Below, in pieces: positions 32,680 to 44,354 of a DNA stretch of 64,000 bases. Location: positions 1-64,000 of the forward strand of contig WGMC01000014.1 of assembly GCA_016125265.1 (NCBI GenBank). The letters run 5' to 3'. Both the position numbers and the translations under genes were made by a program. This DNA comes from Planctomycetaceae bacterium. GTDB lineage: Bacteria > Planctomycetota > UBA1135 > GCA-002686595. Position 1 is the stretch's first letter; the number at the start of each line of letters is the position of its first letter. The notes beneath the pieces are model-generated. The model was not told the origin of the DNA. It saw nothing but the letters and a program-made list of their open reading frames with translations, and searched no databases.

Positions 32680-33924
32680 CTACTTGGACTCGCTCGCGGG
32701 TACCCTGCGGATCCAGGCGATTTCGAGCGCGAACTCGCCCGCTTGGCCATCGGAGAGCATGAGGCCCAAGGTGCGCACCTTCTCCGGCACGAGCGGCTCC
32801 GCCCGGACTTCCCGCCCTCGGAACGAGGGGCGGAAGTCGGCGAGGGGAAGGCTGACCTCCGTCCACTCGCCCGCTGGCGCCACGAACGACGCCGCGTAAC
32901 TCGTTCCATCGAAGGCGTCGTTCGTGCGCAGGCGCAACTGGTAGGTCTTGCCGTCGCCGCGCACCCAGAGGCGCAGGGCCTCTGTGCCCTTGGCGATCCA
33001 ATCGTCCGGAGCGCTGCGCACGGAGGCAAATCCGCCATTGCTCTCGAGGCTCATCACACCCTCGAAACGCGCGGTGCCCTCACCGGTAGCGACGAGACGG
33101 CTTTGCGAGACGCCGCCCATCACTCGATCGTCCACGGTCGTCCAGCGCGCCACTTCCGAAGGGGTCGCGAATGCTGCCACGGTCAGGTCCAGCACACCCA
33201 TTTGCACCTCGTAGTAGCGGCGGTTGCCGCGCACGGACGGTCCGTTGTATTCGAGCACCCGGTCGCTGCCGGTCGGCGCGAGGTGGTCCCTCGCGGCGAC
33301 GTAGGCGCGCAGTTCGTCGAGTGCGGCCCGCGTGCGCGCCGCGGACGTGTTGCCCCGCTGGCCCAGGCTGACGAAGGTCGCGGGTGCGACGTCGATCACC
33401 CGCACGGTCCCGTCTGACTCGAGTTTGCCGACGTCGGTGCCCTGGTACAGGAACCCCATCGACACCTCGCGCGCGCGTTCGCCCTCGAGTTCCATTTCGA
33501 CAGGCACCGTCATCGCGATGTCCCGCTGCGAGATATGGCGGAACAGGCTCATGAAGGGCCCAAAGCTGCCCGCGCCCATCTCGGCCCGAGCGAGCCGAGT
33601 GACGGGATAGCGTTTCACTTCGATCTCTTCGAGCTGCGTGGGCTCCGGCCAGCCCACGGGCATGTCGCCCTCGAAGGTGGGGCGGAAGTCGAGTTCCTCG
33701 AGCGTCAGGGCGAGCGACGCGCGCAGGTCGGTGTCGGTTGACAATCGCTCCTGCAAGCGGGTGCCGACGCGGCTTCCCTTCAGTTCCTCGAGCGCAACCC
33801 GCGCGGCCTCCGTCAGCTCCACCGTCGCCTCCGGCTCCAGCGCCTCGCGGATCCGCTCGGCGGCGCGCTCGCGGTCGGGGGCAAGGAAGGGCAGGAGGCC
33901 GAGCGCGACGATCAGGTGCTTCAT
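32680..33924 (-). CDS. SOUL heme-binding-like and CIA30 domain fusion protein
   Basis: This is a 414-residue protein. A short N-terminal hydrophobic stretch (LIVALGLLPFLA) may be a signal peptide. Residues about 90-250 resemble the SOUL family (EEIEVKRYPVTRLARAEM, then ISQRDIAMTVPVEMEL), known for heme or hydrophobic-ligand binding. From about 265 a CIA30 domain follows (TTVDDRVMGGVSQSRLVATG, with a long beta-sandwich and ending near RTLGLMLSDGQAGEFALEIA). CIA30 proteins assist respiratory complex I assembly in mitochondria, but bacterial versions are carbohydrate-binding-like and unassigned. The joining of both in one chain is unusual. It is probably an envelope protein. Confidence 0.82.
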   Translation of the reverse strand: MKHLIVALGLLPFLAPDRERAAERIREALEPEATVELTEAARVALEELKGSRVGTRLQERLSTDTDLRASLALTLEELDFRPTFEGDMPVGWPEPTQLEEIEVKRYPVTRLARAEMGAGSFGPFMSLFRHISQRDIAMTVPVEMELEGERAREVSMGFLYQGTDVGKLESDGTVRVIDVAPATFVSLGQRGNTSAARTRAALDELRAYVAARDHLAPTGSDRVLEYNGPSVRGNRRYYEVQMGVLDLTVAAFATPSEVARWTTVDDRVMGGVSQSRLVATGEGTARFEGVMSLESNGGFASVRSAPDDWIAKGTEALRLWVRGDGKTYQLRLRTNDAFDGTSYAASFVAPAGEWTEVSLPLADFRPSFRGREVRAEPLVPEKVRTLGLMLSDGQAGEFALEIAWIRRVPASESK

Positions 33925-34017
33925 GGGGTGTGGCCGCAAACGCGCCCCTTCGTCTTCGGCCCACCCTGCCGCGCGGATTCGACTCGCGAGCTTTGTCCGC
34001 GAGCGTGCTTCCCGCGC

Positions 34018-34710
34018 CTACGGAGCTTTGTGGGGGAGCCCTAGCGCGTAGAACAGCGACAGTGCCGTGAACGCGTCGGCGAAGCGGCCCTCGAGCAGGC
34101 GGCGGCGCACTTCGGCCTCGGGGAAGGCGCGCACCAGGATTTGTTCGGAGGTGTCGTGCTTTGTCGCGCTCACTTCCTCGCAGTGTTCGGCGAGGAATGC
34201 GTGCGCGTAGTGCGCGCTGATGCCGCCCGTCGGGAACCAGCCGGGCAGGGGGACCAGGCGGCGGGCCCTGTGGCCGGTTTCTTCGAGCAGTTCGCGCGCG
34301 GCGGCTTCGCTTGGGGACTCGTGTGCGTGGATGCGGCCGGCGGGCACTTCCCATTGGCTGCGGCCGCTGGGATAGCGGTATTGCCACAGCAGCAGGATGC
34401 GGCCGTCGGGTAGCACGGGCACCACGGCGACCGCGTTGGTCACCTCGAAGATGTGGTAGTCCTGCTCGCTGCCGTCGGGCAGGCGGATCCAGTCGCGGCG
34501 CAGGCCGCACCAGGGGCTCGCGTAGACACGCGGGCGCTCGAGTGTCGTGAAGGTCGGGAAGTCGGGCGGATCGTCCGCCTCCCGCGGCATCGGCGGGGGC
34601 TGTGCGAGTGCGAAGTCCTTCTCGAGGTCGTCGGGATCGCCCGTTTGCGGGCCGCCGCTCGGATGCCCTCGGCCGCCGCCGGAAGCGTCGGCGCCGTCGC
34701 CCGAACTCAC
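34018..34710 (-). CDS. NUDIX hydrolase, ADP-ribose pyrophosphatase type
   Basis: This is a 230-residue protein. The Nudix box GRIHAHESPSEAAARELLEE (plus TG) has the required REL-x-EE pattern near residue 130, after a beta grasp typical of ADP-ribose pyrophosphatases. It would hydrolyse ADP-ribose or a related nucleoside diphosphate. The GTG at 34710 overlaps the stop of the upstream dehydrogenase gene (4 nt), indicating coupling; the first 40 residues are low-complexity, so a later start (MPREADD...) is possible. A longer frame on this strand through the dehydrogenase gene is a shadow. Confidence 0.85.
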   Translation of the reverse strand: MSSGDGADASGGGRGHPSGGPQTGDPDDLEKDFALAQPPPMPREADDPPDFPTFTTLERPRVYASPWCGLRRDWIRLPDGSEQDYHIFEVTNAVAVVPVLPDGRILLLWQYRYPSGRSQWEVPAGRIHAHESPSEAAARELLEETGHRARRLVPLPGWFPTGGISAHYAHAFLAEHCEEVSATKHDTSEQILVRAFPEAEVRRRLLEGRFADAFTALSLFYALGLPHKAP

Positions 34711-37529
34711 TCGGGCTCCCGGCCCGGCCACAGCTCGCGCCAATGGGCCTTCGGGCCAGACGCGGCCTGGCCCGCGAGGCGTTCCAGGAGGTCGCCGGAA
34801 ACGCGCACGTCCTCGAGCGCCGTGTCCGAGAGGGCCTTGCCCACCGCGTCCACGATGGCCTTGTCGTCGATCGACTGGTAACCAAAGACCTCGTCGGGTC
34901 GGCCGCACTTGCTGAAACGGCGCACGGCGAGCGTGATTTGCTTCACACCGAGCACCGAACCGGCGTTGTCGAGCAAACCCGCCTCGCCGTCGCACACGGC
35001 CACGATCGGCACACGCCGACCGGCGAGGCCCGCGAGGCCGGCGCCGTCGAGGGTGGTACCCTCGCCGCCCGCCACCAAGTGCAAGTCGCCCGACAGGCCC
35101 AGGCCCTCGGAGAGGTGCCGGTAGCCCGTCTCGTGCGCGAGGCCGCCGAGCAACAGATCCGGCGAGGTGACCACGATCACGTCCGCGTAGACACCGAGTT
35201 CGAGCAGCACCGACGCGGCCTCGAGGGCCTCGGTCACGAGCGAACCCATCACAAGGATCGACACGACGTTGTCGCCGGGTGCGTAGCCCGCGTAACCGCG
35301 CCAATCGACCAACCGGTAGGCGCCGGCCAGCACTTCTTCGCGCAGCTCGTTCAGGATCTCCGCGTCGGAGCGCGGCGTGACCTCGGACTCCGCCACCGCG
35401 CCGCGGTAGTCGCCGTCGGTGGGGGGCGCGAGCAACACGTCGTCCTGTTTGAAGCGGCGCTGGCGGCGCAGGCTTTCGAGCAAGAGTCCCTGCTTGATGC
35501 CGCGGGTCACCGCGCGGATCAACACGCCGCTCCTGCCCTTGGTGCGCTGCTCCATGTGGCGCTTCAGGGCGTCGCTGAGAATCCAGTCCATCTCGACCGC
35601 GAAGGCCGGTTCGAAGGTGACCAGGTTGGGGATCTGGATGTCGCTCTTCCAGGAGTGCTGGGCGCCTTCGGGGCTCAACGTCACACCCGACGGGGTGCCG
35701 ATCAGCACGAAGCTGGAGCCCCAGTAGAGGTTGTAGTAGAGCTGGTCGAGGGCGCGCTTCAGGAAGAAGTCGTACACCGTCATCACCGGCAACAGCGGCA
35801 CGCCGGTGAACGTCTCCAACTTGCCGAACGAGCCGAGCGCCGACATGCAGTTGGCCTCGACGATTTCGAAGCGCACGTGGCGCGTGTACTGCTGCTCCTT
35901 CGCGACCAACTCGGGGTGGCGCGCTTGGAAGTCGAGCACCGCTTCCGCTTCCTGGCCCGGGCCGTAGATGCGGCTGTTCATGGTGGGCGCCAGGTTCGTG
36001 CTGGTGCCCACGTCCGGGGACAGGGTCATCACGAACCGCGCGGCCGGGGCCCAACGCGCTTCCTGTTCGTCGAGCGGCTTCTCCTCGCCTGCGCCGCCGA
36101 TGGGCGCGCCGCCCTCGCCGTGGGTGCCGATGCGGATCAACTTCGCCGCCAGTTGGCCCCACATCCACTGGGTGTGGGTCAGCGGGAAGAGCGACGTATC
36201 GATCGAAAGTTCGTTGGGAAGTGCACCCGCCGCGTCGATCGCTTGCGCAGCGCGCTCGCGGTTGCGCGCGATCAGCTCGTCGTGGGCCTCCATCCCGCGC
36301 CGGAACTGCTTCTGGCGCTGGCTGAGGTAACGGGCCTCTTCCGTGTCTGCCGCGAAGTGTTCGAACGGCGAATCCATCGTCAGGCCCTCGCGCGCGAGCA
36401 GGCCCTCCACTTCCTTCTTCGACGGCAGGATCGAGTGGTTCGCCGGGTCGGCGGCGCACTCGAGGCCCTTGCCCTTCAAGGTGTGGGCCACGATCAAGTA
36501 GGGCGCGGAGTGGTCCGAGCGCGCCTGGCGCAGCGCCGCCACACAGCGCTCCATGTCGTGGGCGCCCAGGTCCGCGAGCGCGGCCAGCAGCTCGCCGTCG
36601 TTGAGGGAACCCAAGAACTTCTTGGCCGAGGGCCGACGTTTCGTGCAGAGCTCGCGCGCGAGCGCCGCGTCCTTGCGGTACAGCAGGTACTGCAGGTCGT
36701 AGTCGGTCAGGTCGCGCTCGAGCAACTGGCGCAGCTCGTCGCCGCCGGAGCGCTGGAACAGCGTTTCGCGCAGGCCCCCGTGGCGCAGTTGGATCACCTT
36801 CCAGCCGTTGGCGACGAACGTGCCTTCGATGCGCTCGGCGTCGGAGCCGACGCGGCTCGTCGCAAAGGACGTGCGGGTCCCATCGAGGTTCTGGCGGTTG
36901 TAGTCGACGATCCAGGTGACCTCGTGCAGGCCGCGCTCGGCGACCTCGGGCATCACTTCGAGCAGCGAACCCTCGCGGAACTCCGAGTCGCCCATCAGCG
37001 ACCAGAAGTGCGCACCCTCGGGCACCTCGTGGCCGTGGTCCTTCGCGAAGCGGTAGGCGAGCGCGAGGTAGACCGAGTTGACGGGCGGAATGCCGACCGA
37101 ACCCGACGGCAGGAAGTGGAACGTGTCGGGGTCGCTCTTGGCGTGGTAACTCTGGAAGACGTCCGAAGTTCCGGCCACCGGGAACTTGCGCAGGCGTTCC
37201 ATCGCGCCCTTGGCGGTCTCGTCGTCGAGCCAGGTGCCGTCCTCGCGCCGGAACAGGCGCAGGTTGTGGTGGTACGCGTGGTCGATCGGCGACGCGTGGG
37301 GTTTGCACGCCACGTAGTCCTGGGGCTCGCGCACCACGAGGTGGAGCGCGCCCAGCACCTGGTAGCAGCTCGCACACGCGGCCGGGTGCCCTCCGACCTT
37401 CGGATCCCCCGGCTGTTTGTCCTTCCTGTTGTTGGCGATGTGGATCATCGCCACCATCTGCGAGAAGGCGCGTTCCGCGATGCGGCTCACGACGTCCAGG
37501 GTGGGGGAGGAGAGGGTCTCGGTGGTCAT
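34707..37529 (-). CDS. aceE: Pyruvate dehydrogenase E1, homodimeric (AceE) type
   Basis: This is a 940-residue thiamine-diphosphate enzyme with transketolase-like folds. The pyrophosphate-binding segment reads MGDSEFREGS then VDYNRQNLDG near residues 200-230, equivalent to the GDGE...N-L-Q-R-LDG motif of AceE. The middle pyrimidine-binding domain carries MTLSPDVGTSTNLAPTMN, and the C-terminal third is typical of the family. It decarboxylates pyruvate and passes the acetyl group to the E2 lipoyl domain. No aceF or lpd lies next to it, which is unusual for a complex subunit, so another 2-oxoacid substrate cannot be excluded. The start at 37529 omits a basic extension of poor composition. It is coupled to the NUDIX gene. 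Confidence 0.82.
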   Translation of the reverse strand: MTTETLSSPTLDVVSRIAERAFSQMVAMIHIANNRKDKQPGDPKVGGHPAACASCYQVLGALHLVVREPQDYVACKPHASPIDHAYHHNLRLFRREDGTWLDDETAKGAMERLRKFPVAGTSDVFQSYHAKSDPDTFHFLPSGSVGIPPVNSVYLALAYRFAKDHGHEVPEGAHFWSLMGDSEFREGSLLEVMPEVAERGLHEVTWIVDYNRQNLDGTRTSFATSRVGSDAERIEGTFVANGWKVIQLRHGGLRETLFQRSGGDELRQLLERDLTDYDLQYLLYRKDAALARELCTKRRPSAKKFLGSLNDGELLAALADLGAHDMERCVAALRQARSDHSAPYLIVAHTLKGKGLECAADPANHSILPSKKEVEGLLAREGLTMDSPFEHFAADTEEARYLSQRQKQFRRGMEAHDELIARNRERAAQAIDAAGALPNELSIDTSLFPLTHTQWMWGQLAAKLIRIGTHGEGGAPIGGAGEEKPLDEQEARWAPAARFVMTLSPDVGTSTNLAPTMNSRIYGPGQEAEAVLDFQARHPELVAKEQQYTRHVRFEIVEANCMSALGSFGKLETFTGVPLLPVMTVYDFFLKRALDQLYYNLYWGSSFVLIGTPSGVTLSPEGAQHSWKSDIQIPNLVTFEPAFAVEMDWILSDALKRHMEQRTKGRSGVLIRAVTRGIKQGLLLESLRRQRRFKQDDVLLAPPTDGDYRGAVAESEVTPRSDAEILNELREEVLAGAYRLVDWRGYAGYAPGDNVVSILVMGSLVTEALEAASVLLELGVYADVIVVTSPDLLLGGLAHETGYRHLSEGLGLSGDLHLVAGGEGTTLDGAGLAGLAGRRVPIVAVCDGEAGLLDNAGSVLGVKQITLAVRRFSKCGRPDEVFGYQSIDDKAIVDAVGKALSDTALEDVRVSGDLLERLAGQAASGPKAHWRELWPGREPE

Positions 37530-37715
37530 GGACTTCTTGGAGCCGCGCTCAGTGAAGGGCCGATGCCATGGGAGGCGCCCGCGGGCCTTGGGCCACGGCA
37601 GCACCGGAGCGATCGGGGCGCACCATCCTACGACGCGCGCCGGGGCCCTCCAATGGCGGCCGCCCGCGGGCCTTGGCCGGTCTTGGGCCGGTTCTGGGCC
37701 CTTGCAGCGGCCCCG

Positions 37716-38849
37716 TCAGCGGCCCGCGGCTTCCAGGTACAGCCGGCGGTAGGTGGCGAGCATCGTGTCGCGGTCGAAGTCCCGGGCCCGCTTGCAGCTC
37801 TGGGCGCCGAGTTCCGCCACGAGGTTGCGGTCCCCGGCGAGTTGCACCAGGTGCGCGGACAGTCGCTCGACGACGGAACCCCCACCCGGCTCCTCGATCG
37901 GCTCCACGAGGCGCCGCGCCGCCTCCGGCACCATGTGCCTCACGTCGCCGACGTCCGTCGCGAGCACACCCAGGCCCGCGGCCATGGCCTCGAGCAGCGA
38001 GATCGGCATCTGCTCCGTGTCCGAGGTCAACGCGAACAGGTGCATGGCGCGGAGGGCCGCGCGCGGATCCGCCACGTGCCCCGTGAAGTGCACGCGGCCA
38101 GCGAGCGGCGCGCGGCGCGCCTCGGCTTCGAGCGCCGCGCGCTCCGGCCCATCGCCGACCACCAGCAGCACGATGTCCGCGCCCCGCTCGACGGCGAGCG
38201 CCGCGGCGGCGAAGAGCCGCGCGACGTTCTTCTCGGGCCGCAGGTGACCCACACACCCGACGACGAGGGCGCCGTGGCGCGCAGGCCAAAGCGCGCCCAG
38301 ATCCGCCGGTAGGTTCGCGCGGGCGAAACGCTCGAGATCGATGCCGTTGGGCACGAACAGCACCCGTTCGCGCGGTTGGCGCCAGGGGCCCAGCGCGATG
38401 CGTTCGAGCGTGCGGCTGACGACGACCAGCCGGTGCACCGCGGGCAGCGCGACGCGCCGCAACCAGACGCGGCGGCGCTTTTGCCCGTGGGCCTCGTCCG
38501 GGTGGAAACCGTCCTCGTGGTGCACGGCGGGAGGACCGCCGCGCCAGCGCGCCGCCAGCAGCGCGTCGACCGCACCGAAGTTGTAGGTGCAAAGCAGGTC
38601 GGGGCGCTCCCGCCCGAGGATCAGCCCGAGGCGGCGCGCGGTCGCCACGCTGCCGGCCTTGGGCGGCGGCTCGAGCAGCCGCAGCGTGCCCGGCGGCAGC
38701 AGGTCCGCGGCGCCGTTCACCCCATCGAGGGCCAGGACCGTGTGCTGGAACGCCGGGCCCAGGCCCGCCACCAGGTCCACCGTGCGTCGCTGGGAGCCCG
38801 CGGCGGCAAAGGTGGGGAAGACGTGGAGGACGCGGAGGGGGGACGGCAT
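37716..38849 (-). CDS. Glycosyltransferase, GT4 family
   Basis: This is a 377-residue, two-Rossmann-domain protein. It begins MPSPLRVLHVFPTFAAAGSQ, the usual N-terminus of GT4 enzymes. The C-terminal domain shows VGCVGHLRPEKNVARLFAAA, VVGDGPERAALEAEA and MPISLLEAMAAGLGVLATDV, the last holding the EX7E-type donor-binding glutamates. It probably transfers a sugar to a surface glycan or lipid in the cytoplasm. It stands alone, 186 bp downstream of aceE's start on the same strand, without other glycan genes, so the product is unknown. Confidence 0.88.
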   Translation of the reverse strand: MPSPLRVLHVFPTFAAAGSQRRTVDLVAGLGPAFQHTVLALDGVNGAADLLPPGTLRLLEPPPKAGSVATARRLGLILGRERPDLLCTYNFGAVDALLAARWRGGPPAVHHEDGFHPDEAHGQKRRRVWLRRVALPAVHRLVVVSRTLERIALGPWRQPRERVLFVPNGIDLERFARANLPADLGALWPARHGALVVGCVGHLRPEKNVARLFAAAALAVERGADIVLLVVGDGPERAALEAEARRAPLAGRVHFTGHVADPRAALRAMHLFALTSDTEQMPISLLEAMAAGLGVLATDVGDVRHMVPEAARRLVEPIEEPGGGSVVERLSAHLVQLAGDRNLVAELGAQSCKRARDFDRDTMLATYRRLYLEAAGR

Positions 38850-42321
<3,472 letters not shown>

Positions 42322-42325
<4 letters not shown>

Positions 42326-42423
42326 GAGCGCGGCCCCGTCCGCGCCCAAGGGGAACGGCACCGCAGTTGCCAACCCCGTTCCCGTTCTCCGCGCCTTGGG
42401 CGCGGACAGGGCCGCGCCCCTAC
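42322..42423. repeat. About 100-bp imperfect palindrome at the guaA stop codon
   Basis: A left arm at 42322-42351 and a right arm at 42394-42423 match in inverted orientation over about 28 of 30 positions. Both read GTAGGrGCGCGGCCCyGTCC and onward to CAAGG, in opposite directions. Inside, GGGAACGG pairs with CCGTTCCC, giving a cruciform-like structure. The guaA TAG (42323-42325) is part of the left arm. It may act as a bidirectional terminator or be a small non-autonomous mobile element; no T-run follows directly. Confidence 0.75.
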
Positions 42424-42553
42424 AGAACGGGGTTTTGGGCGATTCCCGGTTTCTACGGGGTGCGTCTTTTCGTCAAAGACCGCCCCGCGCGCGACGTGGC
42501 ATCTGCGGCGCGATCTTTCCGTTTCGCAGCGATCCGCGACCGAACGCGCGGCC

Positions 42554-42605
42554 GGGTGCGCGGGCCGGGTGCGCGGGCCTCCTGGCCCGCCTTGGAGCGC
42601 GGGAC
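42554..42605 (+). repeat. Partial copy of a dispersed GGGTGCGCGGGCC repeat element
   Basis: Two direct 13-bp units GGGTGCGCGGGCC (42554-42566 and 42567-42579), preceded by a decayed one, run into TCCTGGCCCGCCTTGGAGCG. The same arrangement is found at 44216 onward, so this is a half copy of that element, without the inverted right arm. Confidence 0.65.
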
Positions 42606-42650
42606 ATCCCCCGCGCGCACGCCCCCCTGCCGCGCCCGGAGCCCACCCCC

Positions 42651-43136
42651 CTACGACGCCTTGTCGTCGCGCTTCGGGCGCACGGCACGGGGCAACGCGG
42701 CAAGCACCAGGAGCGCCACCAAGGAGCTGGCGATCGCCAAAAACAGGGCGCCCAGCCCGCACGCGATGCCGATGGCCGCCGTGGTCCAGACCGCCGCGGC
42801 GGTGGTCAAACCCTCGATCTCGCGCCGATCGTTGTGCTTGAGGATCGCGCCAGCGCCGAGGAAGCCGATGCCCGTGACGATGCCTTGGATCACGCGGCTC
42901 ATGTCGGCGATGTGCATGCCCAGTTGGTCCGGCGCGAGCACGAACAGCGCGGCTCCCATCGACACCAAGATGTGGGTGCGCAACCCCGCGTCCTTTCCGT
43001 GGAACTCCCGCTCGTAGCCCAGGATCCCGCCGAGCACTCCGGCCACCACGAGCCGCACGAGCACGCGCGTGAGCTGCTCTACGTCCAGCGCGCCGGAGAA
43101 CTCCTCGCGCAGGGTGGAAACGATGTCCTCGAACAC
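42651..43136 (-). CDS. MgtC/SapB-family inner-membrane protein
   Basis: This is a 161-residue protein with four hydrophobic segments. The family signature is clear: GVLGGILGYEREFHGKDAGLRTHILVSMGAALFVL, here spread over residues 34-68 (key residues GxxxGxERE...GLRTH). IQGIVTGIGFLGAGAILK and the Thr/Ala-rich TTAAAVWTTAAIGIACGLG complete it. It is linked to magnesium limitation and, in pathogens, to survival in macrophages; in environmental bacteria the role is less clear. The C-terminal soluble domain of long MgtC proteins is absent, as in the SapB type. Confidence 0.9.
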   Translation of the reverse strand: MFEDIVSTLREEFSGALDVEQLTRVLVRLVVAGVLGGILGYEREFHGKDAGLRTHILVSMGAALFVLAPDQLGMHIADMSRVIQGIVTGIGFLGAGAILKHNDRREIEGLTTAAAVWTTAAIGIACGLGALFLAIASSLVALLVLAALPRAVRPKRDDKAS

Positions 43137-43295
43137 GGGTGACTCCGGCTCAGGCGGGGCGTGGCCCCACGGGGGACTAGGAGTCGTCCACCCGTGCGGT
43201 ACGCCTTACCGTGCGGGATTCTGGTCCGCACGTCGATGGGCCGTCACGGTGTCCGGCCCCGTACGCGGCGTGGAGGCGCTGCCAGCGCCCCTTTG

Positions 43296-43886
43296 TCAGA
43301 GCAGCTCTTTGCGCGCCTTGCGAGCGCGGGCGGCGCCGATCGCCGTCTTGACGTGCTTCTCTTCTTCGGGGGGCGGCAACACCGCGTCCATGCCGAGGCG
43401 TTGGATCCACAGTTCGCGCGCCCAACCGGCGGAGTGGTAGAGGTGTTCGTCCTCCTGGTCCTCCGCCGCTTCGCAGGCCGCGGAAAGGTGTTTTGCCTCC
43501 TCGCCTTTCAGCGCGTCGGCCAACTCTCCGACGAGGTGCCAGTTCAAGTGGCACTTGGTCTCGGCGTCGACGACACATTCGGCAGCGACCAACTCGGCCG
43601 CCGCGGGATCGGCCGTCTCGAGCGCCAGCTCCATCGACTGCACCAAGGCCGCGCCCTTCTTCCGCACGACCTCGCGCCCGGGCGTCTCGATCTCCGAGTC
43701 GATGCCAAGTGCCTCCAGGAGGTCCGTGTAGACCTGGACGTGTTCCTTCGTCTCGTCGAGGTACTTCTCGAACTCCTTCTTCAGGTCCTTGTTCCGCACG
43801 CAGCGCAACGAGGTTTCGTAGATCTTCACGCCGCCCAGTTCGGTTTCGAGGGCTTCGAGGAGGAACTCTTTCTGTTGTGTGTTCAT
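43296..43886 (-). CDS. Ferritin-like four-helix protein
   Basis: This is a 196-residue, highly helical protein rich in Glu, His and Ala. The first helix EFLLEALETELGGVKIYETS, the second with KEFEKYLDETKEHVQVYTDL, and a later pair with AECVVDAETKCHLNWHLVGE and EDQEDEHLYHSAGWARELWI place Glu and His where ferritin-like di-iron proteins have them. The exact subfamily is unclear. The ATG at 43886 is used because the upstream extension is encoded by repetitive DNA. It lies next to mgtC on the same strand. Iron storage or oxidative-stress defence is the likely role. Confidence 0.7.
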   Translation of the reverse strand: MNTQQKEFLLEALETELGGVKIYETSLRCVRNKDLKKEFEKYLDETKEHVQVYTDLLEALGIDSEIETPGREVVRKKGAALVQSMELALETADPAAAELVAAECVVDAETKCHLNWHLVGELADALKGEEAKHLSAACEAAEDQEDEHLYHSAGWARELWIQRLGMDAVLPPPEEEKHVKTAIGAARARKARKELL

Positions 43887-44176
43887 AGCAGGGGATCGGT
43901 TGGCTCGGGTTCCGCGGTTTCGAAGCCAAAGGGACTTCCACGAACGCGCCGCGGGGATTCGATGGCGGGTCGAAGGGCGCGGCCACTTCGCGGAAACGGT
44001 GCCTTTCTCAGCACCTGTGTCCTTTGGGAAGGGCCGCAGCCTTCGCCGCGCTCCCCCCGTCTGCAAGCGCCGTGCCGCGCAACCGATGACGAGATGGGCC
44101 GCCCGGAAGCCGCATCCCCAATGCCCCACGCCGCTCCCTCGCCGCCGCTTCCAAGGGCGTTTGCAGAAGTTGCCCC
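43887..44176. other. Intergenic DNA between the ferritin-like gene and the repeat element
   Basis: With the adjoining repeat element this makes a 468-bp gap. It must contain the promoter of the ferritin-like gene (minus strand). No good -10/-35 pair or ribosome-binding site stands out. Long frames on both strands are GC artefacts. Confidence 0.4.
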
Positions 44177-44336
44177 AGGTGCGCGAGCCAGGTGCGCAGG
44201 CCAGGTGCGCAGGCCGGGTGCGCGGGCCTCCTGGCCCGCCTCGGAGCGGGCTTCCGGGATCACTATCGCGTCGCACTTCCCAAGGCGGGCGAGGAGGCCC
44301 GCGCACCCGGCCCCCGCGCACCCGGCCCGCGCACCT
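44177..44336. repeat. Dispersed repeat element with 13-bp direct units and inverted right arm
   Basis: Four direct units of (A/G)GGTGCGC(A/G)(A/G)GCC type start at 44177, 44190, 44203 and 44216. They are followed by a central stretch and then about three units in inverted orientation (44296-44336). The arms around the centre pair over about 25 bp (GCCTCCTGGCCCGCC against GGCGGGCGAGGAGGC). Non-coding, of REP or MITE type. It sits between the ferritin-like gene and gatB, 18 bp from the gatB stop. Confidence 0.75.
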
Positions 44337-44354
44337 AGCGGAACGTTGCGGCGG

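Noticed and set aside
34711-37377. Minus-strand frame extending the NUDIX gene through most of the dehydrogenase gene
   Set aside because: It is the same strand but another frame than aceE; aceE has clear domain motifs and the extension is Arg/Ala/Gly-rich noise.
43296-44321. Extended N-terminus of the ferritin-like protein
   Set aside because: The extra 145 codons run through the 13-bp repeat element and have no conserved character; the ATG at 43,886 starts the helical domain.
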